64,000 nt of DNA. It comes from CAZYFH01 sp965249175 (lineage in GTDB: Bacteria; Acidobacteriota; Vicinamibacteria; Vicinamibacterales; UBA8438). Below, piece by piece: positions 1 to 9,299 of the stretch (within the stretch, counting starts at the first letter, position 1; each line of letters starts with the position of its first letter). The position numbers were made by a program, and so were the translations under genes. Below the pieces are notes generated by a model. The model did no database searches. It was not told the DNA's origin and saw only the letters and a program-made list of their open reading frames with translations. Where the stretch lies: positions 5,828,001 to 5,892,000 of the forward strand of contig OZ252227.1 of the NCBI GenBank assembly GCA_965249175.1, given 5' to 3'.

Positions 1-942
1 GACTTTGCGCGCGGTCATGAGCTTGATGGCGCAACCCGCGACGTATTCGCCCATCGAGTCGTTGATGCGCCGTCCGGCCAGGATGACATCCGGGTGGTAG
101 CCGACCTCCTGCGCTTTGAATGTCAGATAATAGGGGTCAACGCCGATGCAGTGGCCGCCCACGAGCCCGGGCTGGAACGGTAAGAAGTTCCACTTGGTGG
201 ACGCCGCCGCGAGGACATCCGTGGTGTTGATGCCGAGCTTGCCAAAAATGAGCGCGAGCTCGTTGATGAGCGCGATGTTGAGATCCCGTTGCGTGTTCTC
301 GATCACCTTTGCCGCCTCGGCCACCCGAATGCTCGGCGCACGGTAGGTGCCGGCCGCAATGACCGAGGCATAGACGGCATCGACGAGATCGGCGGCCTCC
401 GGCGTGGAGCCTGACGTGACTTTGACGATCTCGGTCAGCCGGTGTTCCTTGTCTCCGGGGTTGATCCGTTCCGGGCTGTAGCCTGCGAAGTAGTCCTCGT
501 TGTGGGTCAGACCGGACTCGGCGGTGATGATGGGCAGACAGAACTCCTCGGTCGCGCCCGGATAGACCGTCGATTCGAACACCACGCCATTGCCACGCGC
601 GATGACGCGACCGACGTCGTGGCTGGCCGCCTCCAACGCGGTCGTGTCGGGCCTCTTGTGGCGGTCAATCGGGGTCGGAACGGTGACGATGTAGAAATTG
701 GCGTCGCGAATCTCATCGAGCGCTGCGGTGAAGCGGAGCTTGGACGCAGCCACCAGCTCGGCCCTGTCCACCTCGCGGGTGACGTCCAGTCCATCCTTGA
801 GTTGTTCTATGCGAGCGTCGTTGACGTCGAACCCGAGTGTCGGATACCGGCTCGCCAGGACCACGGCCAGCGGTAGCCCAACATAGCCGAGCCCGATGAC
901 AGCCGGCCGAATCTCCGAGATATCTGGGAGCCGCAATGGCAT
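1..942 (-). CDS. UDP-sugar 6-dehydrogenase (TviB/VipA-like), partial, 3' end outside window
   Basis: Oxidises a UDP-sugar (family substrates include UDP-GlcNAc and UDP-GalNAc) to the uronic acid for polysaccharide or capsule synthesis in the cytoplasm. The visible 314 codons carry the NAD-binding motif GLGYVGLP at residues 17-24 and the catalytic cysteine in GGHCIGVDPYYL at about residue 265, followed by the conserved DVILAGRRIND stretch. The frame is still open at base 1, so roughly 110 C-terminal residues of the usual 420-430 are missing. The ATG at 942 is preceded by an AAGAAGG-like ribosome site. The family is clear; the exact substrate is not, and TviB-type is an inference from the LVGGHCIGVDPYYL-KAQEVGYHPDVI region. 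Confidence 0.88.
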   Translation of the reverse strand, partial: MPLRLPDISEIRPAVIGLGYVGLPLAVVLASRYPTLGFDVNDARIEQLKDGLDVTREVDRAELVAASKLRFTAALDEIRDANFYIVTVPTPIDRHKRPDTTALEAASHDVGRVIARGNGVVFESTVYPGATEEFCLPIITAESGLTHNEDYFAGYSPERINPGDKEHRLTEIVKVTSGSTPEAADLVDAVYASVIAAGTYRAPSIRVAEAAKVIENTQRDLNIALINELALIFGKLGINTTDVLAAASTKWNFLPFQPGLVGGHCIGVDPYYLTFKAQEVGYHPDVILAGRRINDSMGEYVAGCAIKLMTARKV

Positions 943-1247
943 GGATGCCTTCTTTGTCCTTTCCTCGACAACGCCGACCCGTGCTCACAGAATAGTCGAC
1001 TCTGCGTCGACAGAGGCGGCAGGTCCGCGCACTGTCATGCATGGATGCTGCCCACGCGGGCTAATCCAATCGCACAAGCGAAGCGACGCTCGCGACAGGA
1101 CGGATGTGGTGCCACGGCGCGGCCGCCGAGCACCTGGCCGTGCGATTTCCTTCTCCGGCCGTTCCTGCTGGTCCAGTTCCGGCATGCTCACGACGACATG
1201 AGCCGGGCGAGACGCGGGTCAACGCCAGACCAGAGGACGACGCTGTC
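943..1247. other. Intergenic stretch with no recognised gene
   Basis: About 305 bases between the divergent sugar dehydrogenase and a small hypothetical gene. Frames on both strands give only arginine/proline-rich composition typical of high-GC shadows. No clear promoter, repeat or RNA structure was recognised. Confidence 0.4.
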
Positions 1248-1553
1248 ATGGGATTTCTTCGCCGGAAAGCCGAACCGTTCGTGGGGGAGGTCGCGCTACG
1301 TCGCGAAGTGCTTGACGATGCCGTCGTCGAGCTCCAGACGCTCTCGTACGCCCAGCTCCTGGAGATGACGGGGCAACAATGCACGAAGCAGGTCACGGGG
1401 CGCGACAATAAGGTCGACACCCTTCGAATCATGATTGACCGGCGGCGGACCGGGCGTGCGCCTGTGACGGTGCAGCTGAGCGGCGGCGGGTGGTTGAAGC
1501 CGCGCTTGACCGAACGGTTCGAGATGCCGTCGGCAATCGCGGGCACCGCATAA
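1248..1553 (+). CDS. Small hypothetical protein
   Basis: A 101-residue protein, not recognised. I chose the ATG at 1248 (MGFLRRKAEPF) over the more upstream start at 1104, because the residues before it have shadow-like composition while those after it look natural. The middle (VVELQTLSYAQLLEM) could form a helix. There is no signal peptide and no membrane segment. It lies 57 bases upstream of the MutS-like gene on the same strand, so co-transcription is possible. It may still be a non-coding frame. Confidence 0.45.
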   Translation: MGFLRRKAEPFVGEVALRREVLDDAVVELQTLSYAQLLEMTGQQCTKQVTGRDNKVDTLRIMIDRRRTGRAPVTVQLSGGGWLKPRLTERFEMPSAIAGTA

Positions 1554-1610
1554 CTGGCAGCGCGCGCGCAACGGCCGCGACGCGCGGTCCACACCTGAGA
1601 CAATGGGCGG

Positions 1611-3458
1611 GTGCCGGCCGCTGGTCCCGTCCCGACTGATCCTCGCTCGGAATACACCGACCGACTGCATGCGCGCCGCGCCGCGCATGCCACCGAGATT
1701 CACCGGCACCGGCAAGCCGGCACCGTTCGCCTACTGACGCTCGGCGTCGCCGCAGCGCTCGGCGTCGCTATCCTCGCCGGCTTCGGCGTCTCCGTCTGGT
1801 GGCTGCTCGCGCCGCTCGCGGTCGTGGTCGTGCTCGGCTTCATCCTTGACGGTCTCGAGACCAGACGCGACCGACTCGCTCGGGCCATCGCCTTTTACGA
1901 GCGCGCGATCGCGCGGCTGGACGGCCACTGGGCCGGCGCGGGAGACACCGGCGCACGTTTCCTCGACGAGCGGCATCTGTACGCGCGTGACCTCGACCTT
2001 TTCGGCGATGGGTCGCTGTTCCAGTTCCTCACCCACGCCCGCACCCGCATGGGCGAAGAGACGCTGGCGGCGTGGCTGCTGGCCCCGGCAGACCAGGAGA
2101 CCGTTGTCGCCCGGCAAGACGCGGTCCGCGAGCTCGCTTCCAAGCTCGACCTCCGGGAGGATCTCGCCGTGCTCGGCGAGGACGCAAGCACCGGGGTACG
2201 GCCCGACGCCCTCACGGCATGGGGTGAGCAACGGGAGCCGCTCCCGGCGACGGGGTTTCGGTGGGCGGCACGCATCCTGTCGGTCTTCGGCGTCCTCTCG
2301 CTCGGCGGAGGGGTCACCGTCGCGATCGCAGACGGAGGTTCGGTCGCCCTCACGGACGGGGTCGCGACGGCGCTACGCGCCGCGTTCTTCCTCGCGCTCG
2401 TCGGGAACGGAACCGCTATCTGGCGCCTCAGGCACAGCCTGGGGCGGATCTTTGGTGCGGTCACGGCTGCCGCACAGGACCTGAACCTGCTCGCAGGTGT
2501 ACTGCGCCGGCTCGAAGAGGAATCCTTCAGTTCCGCGCGACTTGTGGCGCTGCAGACCGCCCTCGAGGTTGATGGCGACCCACCGTCCCTCCAGCTGGCC
2601 CAACTGAGACGGCTCATGGATTACGTCGACTCCCGGCACAACTTCTTCGCCCGGATCTTTGGTTTGTTCGTGCTGTGGGACGTCCACCTTGCGTACGCGG
2701 TCGAATCGTGGCGCCGGACGTCGGGGCCGGGGTTGCGGCGATGGCTCGACGCGGTCGGCGAGATGGAGGCGCTGTCATCGATCGCGAGCTTCCGCTACGA
2801 GCGCCCGGGGACGGTCTTTCCGACACTGGTCACCGATACGCCGGTGTTCGACGCCACCGACCTCGCGCACCCGCTACTCGACCAGCGTGCGGTTGCCAAC
2901 GATGTGTCGCTCGCCGGCACTCCGCAGGTCCTGGTCGTCAGCGGTTCGAACATGTCCGGCAAGAGCACGTTCCTGCGTACCGTCGGTGTCAGCGCGGTGC
3001 TTGCCCAGGCGGGCTCGCCGGTCCGCGCGCGTGCGCTTCGACTGTCGACGCTCGGCGTCGGGGCGTCGATCCGCCTCCTCGACTCCCTGCAGGACGGCAC
3101 CTCACGGTTCTACGCCGAGATCATGCGGCTGCGCCAGATCATGGATGCCGCCGGAGCGCGTCGGCCCGTGTTGTTCCTGATAGACGAGCTCTTGCACGGC
3201 ACCAACTCGCACGACCGCAGGGTCGGCGCCGCGGCCATCGTCGGCGGTCTGGCGGACCGCGGCGCGATTGGTCTCGTGACGACCCACGACCTGGCGCTGA
3301 CCGAGATTGCCGACACGCTGGCGACCGGCGGCGCCAACGTCCACTTCGCCGACCACCTCGAGAACGGGCGGCTGCGGTTCGACTACCGGATGCGGCCCGG
3401 CGTGGTCGAGAAGAGCAACGCGGTCGAGCTGATGCGCTCGGTCGGCCTCGACGTCTGA
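1611..3458 (+). CDS. Membrane-anchored MutS-family ATPase
   Basis: A 615-residue protein with the MutS ATPase domain (domain V) but none of the N-terminal mismatch-recognition domains. Residues about 38-82 form two hydrophobic segments, so it is probably membrane-anchored. The C-terminal ATPase shows Walker A GSNMSGKST near residue 445, Walker B LFLIDELLHGTN near 521 and the switch TTHDLALTEIA. It is therefore unlikely to be the mismatch-repair MutS; it belongs to the group annotated as MutS-related, whose role is unknown. The start is a GTG at 1611. The DUF2911 gene follows 29 bases downstream on the same strand. Confidence 0.85.
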   Translation: MPAAGPVPTDPRSEYTDRLHARRAAHATEIHRHRQAGTVRLLTLGVAAALGVAILAGFGVSVWWLLAPLAVVVVLGFILDGLETRRDRLARAIAFYERAIARLDGHWAGAGDTGARFLDERHLYARDLDLFGDGSLFQFLTHARTRMGEETLAAWLLAPADQETVVARQDAVRELASKLDLREDLAVLGEDASTGVRPDALTAWGEQREPLPATGFRWAARILSVFGVLSLGGGVTVAIADGGSVALTDGVATALRAAFFLALVGNGTAIWRLRHSLGRIFGAVTAAAQDLNLLAGVLRRLEEESFSSARLVALQTALEVDGDPPSLQLAQLRRLMDYVDSRHNFFARIFGLFVLWDVHLAYAVESWRRTSGPGLRRWLDAVGEMEALSSIASFRYERPGTVFPTLVTDTPVFDATDLAHPLLDQRAVANDVSLAGTPQVLVVSGSNMSGKSTFLRTVGVSAVLAQAGSPVRARALRLSTLGVGASIRLLDSLQDGTSRFYAEIMRLRQIMDAAGARRPVLFLIDELLHGTNSHDRRVGAAAIVGGLADRGAIGLVTTHDLALTEIADTLATGGANVHFADHLENGRLRFDYRMRPGVVEKSNAVELMRSVGLDV

Positions 3459-3487
3459 CGCGGAGGGGCATGCTATGCTCCGCCAAT

Positions 3488-4162
3488 ATGATGACAGTGC
3501 GAAGAGATCTCTTGTTACTACTGGTCGCGTTCGGCGCACTGACGCTCGCCGCGGCGTGCGGCGGCGGAGGCGAGGACGCGCACGAGGCCGGAGCAATGGA
3601 CCACACGGAAGCCGAGGCTGATGCTGATATGGATCACGCCGCCGAGGCTCCCGCCGAGGCCGCCAGCGGCGGCGAGATGGAGATGATTGGTGGCGGGCAC
3701 GCGACGCTCGTCCACGAAGGGCAAGCGGGCAGCCCGCATGTGAGCGTGCACTGGGGCGTCAACGACGCCAACGTCACGATCAGCTACGGCCGGCCGTATC
3801 TGAGGGACCGAGTGGTCGGAGAGAGCGTCGAGCCGATGGCCGACCGTGTCTGGCGCCTGGGCGCAGACGAGGCGACCACGCTGGCGACCGACACCGACCT
3901 CATGCTTGGCGGCACGCACGTGCCGGCGGGGGAGTACACGCTCTGGACCGCCCACATGAACGACGAGTTCCACCTGATCGTCAATAGCGAGACCGGACAG
4001 TGGGGCACGGCCTACAACGCGGACCATGACGTCGCGCACATCGCGATGGAGGTCGGCGTGCTCGACCAGCCTGCGGAGCAACTGGAGATCTCGATCGCGG
4101 ACGGCACGCTGGGATTCGACTGGGGCACGATGACCGCGGGCGTCACGCTGATGGCGCATTAG
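3488..4162 (+). CDS. DUF2911-family lipoprotein
   Basis: A 224-residue exported lipoprotein. The N-terminus has a charged start, a leucine-rich core and the lipobox LTLAAAC at about residue 22, followed by a linker rich in Ala, Glu, Asp and His. The DUF2911 domain carries the family signatures ISYGRPYLRDR and VPAGEYTLWT, and FDWGTMTAGVTL near the end. The biochemical role of DUF2911 is not known; it is common in Bacteroidota and Acidobacteriota envelopes. Two ATG codons lie in tandem at 3488 and 3491. The next gene starts 9 bases after the stop, so the two probably form an operon. Confidence 0.85.
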   Translation: MMTVRRDLLLLLVAFGALTLAAACGGGGEDAHEAGAMDHTEAEADADMDHAAEAPAEAASGGEMEMIGGGHATLVHEGQAGSPHVSVHWGVNDANVTISYGRPYLRDRVVGESVEPMADRVWRLGADEATTLATDTDLMLGGTHVPAGEYTLWTAHMNDEFHLIVNSETGQWGTAYNADHDVAHIAMEVGVLDQPAEQLEISIADGTLGFDWGTMTAGVTLMAH

Positions 4163-4170
4163 CCGCCAGA

Positions 4171-4692
4171 ATGACCACGGTGTGGCGGTCGCTGGTTGTC
4201 GTGTTGTCGGCGGCGGTCTCGCTCTCCGCGCAGACGCCGAACTTCTCGGGGTACTGGACCCTGGATCGCGACGCGAGCGAGATCACGCCGCCGGCCTTCA
4301 GCGGCGGCCGTGGTGGCGCGGCGATCGATCGACTCTTCGTCACGCACGCGGCGAACGGCACGCTGGTGATCGGCACGGAAACCAACGGGCTCAAGGCGTG
4401 GTCGTATACGCCCGGCCAGGAGCTGACGATCCCCGTCGGGCGCGACACGACCATGACTGCGCGGTCGCGCTGGGACGGTGATCGCCTCGTGGCCGAGGGG
4501 CGCCAGGGCGACATGACCATGCACGAGGAGCTGGTCCTCAGCCCCGATGGCCGGGTCTTGCTCATCCTGACGACCACCACGACGCCGGACGCCACCACCG
4601 TCAATCGGCTGGTCTACACCAAGGGGCAGCCGGTCGGCCCGTGCGAGACCTGGGCGACGCCCTGCAAGGACTTCACCGACCAGCAGCGTTAG
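4171..4692 (+). CDS. Secreted hypothetical protein
   Basis: A 173-residue protein with a clear signal peptide (SLVVVLSAAVSLSAQ, cleavage near residue 22). The mature part begins with NFSGYWTLDRDASE, a motif seen in many secreted acidobacterial proteins of unknown function, and looks beta-rich. It lies 9 bases downstream of the DUF2911 lipoprotein gene and is probably co-transcribed. Its 3' end overlaps the convergent beta-propeller gene by 20 bases. Confidence 0.7.
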   Translation: MTTVWRSLVVVLSAAVSLSAQTPNFSGYWTLDRDASEITPPAFSGGRGGAAIDRLFVTHAANGTLVIGTETNGLKAWSYTPGQELTIPVGRDTTMTARSRWDGDRLVAEGRQGDMTMHEELVLSPDGRVLLILTTTTTPDATTVNRLVYTKGQPVGPCETWATPCKDFTDQQR

Positions 4693-5995
4693 ACAGATCG
4701 AGCGCCACGATCTTCTCCCTATCCCGCGCGTAGAGCGTCGTCCCGGCGAGCGTCGGGGCGGTCCACGACCGCGTATCGAAGAGCGGGGCTTGCGCGAGCG
4801 TCGTCATGCCGCCTGGTGTCAGCCTGGCGAGTGTCAGATCGCCGTCCTCCTCGAGTAGCAACGCCTTGCCATCGGCGTACACCATGCTCGCGCGGCTGAA
4901 ACCCCGCTGACGCCACGCCGTTTCGCCGGTCGCGACATGCGTGGCCGTCATGACGGCCGTGGCGCTCTGGCCGCTCGTGCCATAGATGAAATCGCCGACG
5001 CGGACCGGATTGAGAAACGTGAAACGCAGTCGGGGGTCGTACCACAGTTCCTCTGTCCGTGTCGTCTCGCCGTCCCGCGTCAACCTGATGGCCCGGCTGC
5101 CCGCGATATAGCCCGACGAGAGAAACATGATGTTGTCGTCGTCGCTCCAGAGCGGCACCTGGAAGTTGAAGTCGTTGCCGGCATCGTGCGGGTGCACCCA
5201 GCGGATGGCGCCGGTGTCCGGGTCGAGCCCGTGGACCGCCTGCCCGGCGAAGATGACGAGCTGCGGCTGTCCGTCGACGCTGATGAGTCTCGGGGGAGCC
5301 TCCGACACGAGGAAACTGCCGCTTCGCCACACGACGCTGCCGTCCGACTGGCGCAGCGCCATGACCGACTGCCCCGGACCGCCCACCTGACAGATGATCG
5401 TGTCCTCGTAGGGCAGCGGACTGGCCCCGTAGCCCGACTTGATCATCGAACGAATCAGCAGCGGCGGCGCCCCGAAGTCGGCGACGAAGTCGCGCGACCA
5501 TTGCAGCTCGCCGGTCGCCGCGTCGAAGACGTGCAGCTTCTTGTTGGTGCCGATCGTGAAGAGGCGGTCGCCGACCAGCAGCGGCGTCGCGTGCGGACCG
5601 GCGCCCTGGCCGAAGTCCTGGACGTCGGAGGGATAGCTGTATTCCCACCGTGTCTCACCGGTCGCGGCGTCCATGGAGATGACCGTCTCGTCTCCGCTCC
5701 ACGGACCGCTCCCACCCTCGCCGTGCGCCACGCGATACATCGTGAACAATCGGCCGGCGCCGGTGACGATCGCCGCGTGCCCGGCGCCGAGCGGGCGGCT
5801 CCAGATCTGACGCGGCCCGGAGGCGGGCCAGTGCTCGGCCAACCCGGTGGCCTCTGACGTGAAGTCGCGGTGGGGGCCGCCCCATTGCCACCAGTCGAGT
5901 CCCGCCCCGCCGTCCTGCGCGCCAAGCGGCGCCTGGTGGTTCGCTCCGAAGGCAACGATGACGAGCGCCAAGCGCCAACGTCTCATCGAGCACAT
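4673..5995 (-). CDS. Secreted PQQ-like beta-propeller repeat protein
   Basis: A 440-residue exported protein with a hydrophobic signal segment (LALVIVAFGANHQ) and repeated propeller blades of the form xxDAATGETRWxY, FDAATGELQW, LDPDTGAIRW and HVATGETAWRQ. These are the quinoprotein-like tryptophan-docking blades. Nothing shows bound PQQ or a catalytic Asp, so it may be a non-catalytic propeller. The WQWGGPHRDFTSEATGLAE opening is typical of acidobacterial propeller proteins. Starts are possible at 5995 (ATG) or 5986 (ATG). It is convergent and 20 bases overlapping with the upstream secreted protein gene. Confidence 0.82.
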   Translation of the reverse strand: MCSMRRWRLALVIVAFGANHQAPLGAQDGGAGLDWWQWGGPHRDFTSEATGLAEHWPASGPRQIWSRPLGAGHAAIVTGAGRLFTMYRVAHGEGGSGPWSGDETVISMDAATGETRWEYSYPSDVQDFGQGAGPHATPLLVGDRLFTIGTNKKLHVFDAATGELQWSRDFVADFGAPPLLIRSMIKSGYGASPLPYEDTIICQVGGPGQSVMALRQSDGSVVWRSGSFLVSEAPPRLISVDGQPQLVIFAGQAVHGLDPDTGAIRWVHPHDAGNDFNFQVPLWSDDDNIMFLSSGYIAGSRAIRLTRDGETTRTEELWYDPRLRFTFLNPVRVGDFIYGTSGQSATAVMTATHVATGETAWRQRGFSRASMVYADGKALLLEEDGDLTLARLTPGGMTTLAQAPLFDTRSWTAPTLAGTTLYARDREKIVALDLSNAAGR

Positions 5996-6113
5996 CTTAA
6001 CCCCGGAGCTCGCTCGAACTGTCAGTCTGGCGCGGTCCCGCTGCATTCGACCGCCGCTGCATCCCGCCTGACGGCGGCGCTCGCGGCGCAGGACCTGGAA
6101 CGCGCCGGTCGGG

Positions 6114-6980
6114 CTATCGAGCGGCGGCAAGGACGGGCACAACCGGCGCACGGTCGTGGGCGAGACCGTCCCAGAACGCCCGCACGCCGTCCAACATCGT
6201 GACACCCGCCTGGACGAACGGCGTCTCGACAAATTGGGGCGAGTGGTAGCACTCCGCGAGCTCGCGCCAGACATGCTTGCGATGCTGTTCCTCGATCCTG
6301 TCGTGCCAGGTAAAAAACGCCAGTGGCAACGTCGTGACCCGATCCCTCTTGACCCGTTCGAGGCCGGCAATCAGCTGCTTCCAGAAGCCGGCAGCCGCCC
6401 AGTTCTCGACGGCAAACGCCGCCCCCATCGCTTCGTTGTAGTCGTCGCTGCCGTAGAGCCGGAACAGCTCGTCGCAGAAGAACAAGGTGCTCGCGGTCCC
6501 ATGCCGTCGCTGGCCCATGTCGGCGAATCCCAGACCCAGCGGCTCGCCAAACCGCAGAAGCCACTCGAAGTGCGCCGCCCGAAAACGAAAGACCCCGCCG
6601 TCGACCGTCCCCTCCGTGGAAACGAGGGCGGGATCACCTTCCGGGTCCGCGGCGGTCGCGGTTCCCCCGTGCGCGCGCCCGGGACGGTTGGGCCCACTCC
6701 TCTGCGCGTCTGTGTGGTAGATGACGCCGAGCTCGTTCATCAGGATTTCCTTGCTTTCGCGCGCCGCCGCCAACGTGTCTGCGTTGATGACCCGGTTGAG
6801 CGCGGCCAGCAGGAACTCGTTCGAGAACACCGAGAACTGCACCGTGAAGTGGCGCAGCTCCTCCAGCGACAACTCACCGGTGGCGAACCAGTCCGTATAG
6901 CGATTCGCGGTGACAACCGGGTGGCCCATGAACTGGCCGTCGATGGTGGCTTTGAACCTGTCGAAGCTCTTCGTCGACAT
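6114..6980 (-). CDS. Haem-oxygenase-fold (PqqC/TenA-like) enzyme, last gene of the tyrosine operon
   Basis: A 288-residue, probably cytoplasmic, all-helical protein resembling the PqqC/TenA-like (iron-containing redox enzyme) group. Candidate metal or substrate residues lie in FSNEFLLAALNRV, ESKEILMNELG and FFTWHDRIEEQHRKHVWREL, the last having the His/Glu spacing common in this fold. The ATG at 6980 has a strong GGAGGG ribosome site, which fixes the start. It sits 23 bases after homogentisate dioxygenase on the same strand, so it probably acts in or near aromatic breakdown. The reaction is unknown; PQQ synthesis is unlikely because no other pqq gene is nearby. Confidence 0.7.
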   Translation of the reverse strand: MSTKSFDRFKATIDGQFMGHPVVTANRYTDWFATGELSLEELRHFTVQFSVFSNEFLLAALNRVINADTLAAARESKEILMNELGVIYHTDAQRSGPNRPGRAHGGTATAADPEGDPALVSTEGTVDGGVFRFRAAHFEWLLRFGEPLGLGFADMGQRRHGTASTLFFCDELFRLYGSDDYNEAMGAAFAVENWAAAGFWKQLIAGLERVKRDRVTTLPLAFFTWHDRIEEQHRKHVWRELAECYHSPQFVETPFVQAGVTMLDGVRAFWDGLAHDRAPVVPVLAAAR

Positions 6981-7003
6981 GAGTCCCTCCCTCTCGTCAG
7001 TCG

Positions 7004-8170
7004 TCAGGCGAGGACAGGGAGCCAACTACGCGCGTAGGACTCGTCCTCGAGTCCGACCGCGTGGCTCGTCAAGGTCAGCGGCCGGAACGTGTCGACCATC
7101 ACCGCCAGCTCATCCGTCCGCGTCTTGCCGATCGACCCCTCGTACGCGCCCGGATGGGGACCGTGGGGAATCCCGTTGGGGTGCACCGTGAACGCCGCCG
7201 GCTCGACGCCCGGGCGCGACATGAAGTCTCCGGACACGTAGTAGATCACCTCGTCCGAGTCGACGTTGGAGTGGTTGTACGGCGCCGGGATCGCCAGCGG
7301 GTGATAGTCGAAGAGCCGCGGCACGAACGAGCAGACCACGAAGCCGGGCGCCTCGAACGTCTGATGGACCGGCGGCGGCTGGTGCACCCGACCGGTGATC
7401 GGCTCGAAGTCGGCGATGTTGAACGCGTATGGCCACAGATGCCCGTCCCATCCGACGACGTCCAGCGGGTGGTGGCGCTGAACGCATCGCGTGATCCGGC
7501 CTCGCGCCTTGACCCGGACTTCGTACTCCCCTGCCTCATCGTGAGTCACCAGTTCCTCGGGGGGCCGGATGTCACGTTCGGTATAGGGTGCGCTCTCGAC
7601 GAACTGTCCGAATCGGTTTCGGTATCGCGCAGGCGGCTCGATGTGACCGGCCAGGCACTCCACAACCAGCATCCGCTGCTCCACACCGTCGTCCGGAAGG
7701 AGTCGCCACAGGACGCCAGTTGGCACGACGAGGTAGTCGCCCGGCCGGTAGCGCAGCGTGCCGAACTGGCTCTCGAGCACCCCAGTGCCGTCGTGGATGA
7801 AGAACACCTCGTCCCCGTGCGCGAACCGGTACCAGTAGTTCATCGCTTCACATGGTCGGGCCACGGCGATCGAGACATCGGCGTTCGCCATCAGTGGCAC
7901 GCGGCCACCGACCGCATCGCCTCGAAGGCCCATCTCGCGCGTCCGGAGCACCCGATGACGGAGCGCACCCGGCTCCTCCCAGGACAGCTCCACCTCGTGG
8001 CTCTCGATGACGTCGACTTCGGTTGGGGGCCGGAGGTGATACAACAGCGACTGAATCCCCGAGAAGCCGTGGATCCCCATCACTTCCTCGTGATAAAGGG
8101 AGCCGTCGGGTTGGCGGTATTGCGTGTGTCGCTTGTGCGGGATGGCCCCGCGCCTGACGTAATAGCTCAT
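7004..8170 (-). CDS. hmgA: Homogentisate 1,2-dioxygenase
   Basis: Opens the ring of homogentisate to 4-maleylacetoacetate with a non-haem iron, the third step of tyrosine degradation in the cytoplasm. The 388-residue cupin protein carries HKRHTQYRQPDGSLYHEEV near the start and FGTLRYRPGDYLVVPTGV. The iron-site region includes IPAPYNHSNVDSDEVIYY and PHGPHPGAYEGS. It is shorter than the 430-440-residue animal enzyme but fits bacterial members. Its start overlaps the hppD stop by 4 bases, so translation is probably coupled. The maleylacetoacetate isomerase and fumarylacetoacetase genes are not in this cluster. Confidence 0.92.
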   Translation of the reverse strand: MSYYVRRGAIPHKRHTQYRQPDGSLYHEEVMGIHGFSGIQSLLYHLRPPTEVDVIESHEVELSWEEPGALRHRVLRTREMGLRGDAVGGRVPLMANADVSIAVARPCEAMNYWYRFAHGDEVFFIHDGTGVLESQFGTLRYRPGDYLVVPTGVLWRLLPDDGVEQRMLVVECLAGHIEPPARYRNRFGQFVESAPYTERDIRPPEELVTHDEAGEYEVRVKARGRITRCVQRHHPLDVVGWDGHLWPYAFNIADFEPITGRVHQPPPVHQTFEAPGFVVCSFVPRLFDYHPLAIPAPYNHSNVDSDEVIYYVSGDFMSRPGVEPAAFTVHPNGIPHGPHPGAYEGSIGKTRTDELAVMVDTFRPLTLTSHAVGLEDESYARSWLPVLA

Positions 8171-9288
8171 GTCCGCGAACTCCCGGTGGCCACCAGATTG
8201 CCCCGACGAGCCTGCTCACGCTCGATCGCCTCGAACAGCGACTTGAAGTTGCCTTGCCCGAACCCCCGCGACCCGTGCCGCTCGATGATCTCGAAGAAGA
8301 CAGTCGGACGGTCCTGCACCGGCTGCGTGAAGATCTGCAGCAGATACCCGTCCTCGTCCCTATCCGCCAGGATGCCGAGCCTGGCGAGGCGGTCCACCGG
8401 CTCTTGCAAAGGCCCGACACGCCGCTCGAGGTCGTCGTAGTACGTGTCGGGGACCCGGAGAAATGCCACCCCGCGGGCGCGCAGGGCCGATACGGAGCCG
8501 ACGATGTTCGTGGTGCTGCAGGCGATATGCTGGACGCCGGGACCGCCGTAGTAGTCGAGGAACTCCTCGATCTGCGACTTGCGACGACCTGCGGCCGGCT
8601 CGTTGATCGGGAACTTGATTGTGCCGGTCCCGTCCTGCATCACCTTCGACATCAGGGCGGAGTACTCGGTGGATATGGCCTGGTCGTCGAAGTGCACGAG
8701 CTCGGTGAATCCCATTGTCTCCGTGAAGAAGCGCACCCACCGATCCATCGCGCCCAGCTCGACGTTGCCGACGACGTGATCGATCGCCCGCAAGCCGACC
8801 GCGATTACACGATCGGACCCGTCTCCGGCGACCGGCCGAAACCCGGGAGCAAACCCGCCAACGAAGTCGCCCCGTTCGACGAATCTGATCGCGGTGTCGC
8901 CGTAGACGCGAATCGCCGCAGATCGGAAGGTCCCGTGCTCGTCCCGCTCTTCGGTCGGCGGCGCGAACTCGACTGCGCCCCGCCGGGTGGTGTCGTCGAA
9001 GGCCTGGGCGGCATCCGGCACCTCGAGGGCGATGGCGCCGACGCCGTCGCCGTGCTGGTGGACGTGGCGCGCGACGGCATGGTCCGGACACAACGCGGCG
9101 GTCAGGACGAAGCGGGTGTCCCCTTGCTCCATCACATACGAGACCACGTCGCGACTGCCAGTCTCGAGGCCACGGTACGCCGCGATGCGAAACCCGAACC
9201 GGCCCTGGTAGAACGCGGCTGCCTGCCGCGCGTTTCCCACGTAGAACTCGAGATGGTCGATACGCCGGATCGGGCAGAGCTCATCCAT
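8167..9288 (-). CDS. hppD: 4-hydroxyphenylpyruvate dioxygenase
   Basis: Converts 4-hydroxyphenylpyruvate to homogentisate with a non-haem iron, the second step of tyrosine degradation. The 373-residue protein shows two vicinal-oxygen-chelate repeats. The likely iron ligands are the His in IDHVVGNVEL, the His in GGPGVQHIACST and the Glu in PTVFFEIIERHG; the C-terminal GFGQGNFKSLFEAIE is diagnostic. I chose the ATG at 9288 because it has an AGGAG ribosome site 8 bases upstream; a GTG at 9297 is an alternative. It follows the aminotransferase gene by 11 bases and overlaps hmgA by 4. Confidence 0.95.
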   Translation of the reverse strand: MDELCPIRRIDHLEFYVGNARQAAAFYQGRFGFRIAAYRGLETGSRDVVSYVMEQGDTRFVLTAALCPDHAVARHVHQHGDGVGAIALEVPDAAQAFDDTTRRGAVEFAPPTEERDEHGTFRSAAIRVYGDTAIRFVERGDFVGGFAPGFRPVAGDGSDRVIAVGLRAIDHVVGNVELGAMDRWVRFFTETMGFTELVHFDDQAISTEYSALMSKVMQDGTGTIKFPINEPAAGRRKSQIEEFLDYYGGPGVQHIACSTTNIVGSVSALRARGVAFLRVPDTYYDDLERRVGPLQEPVDRLARLGILADRDEDGYLLQIFTQPVQDRPTVFFEIIERHGSRGFGQGNFKSLFEAIEREQARRGNLVATGSSRT

Positions 9289-9299
9289 CGCCAGCACTC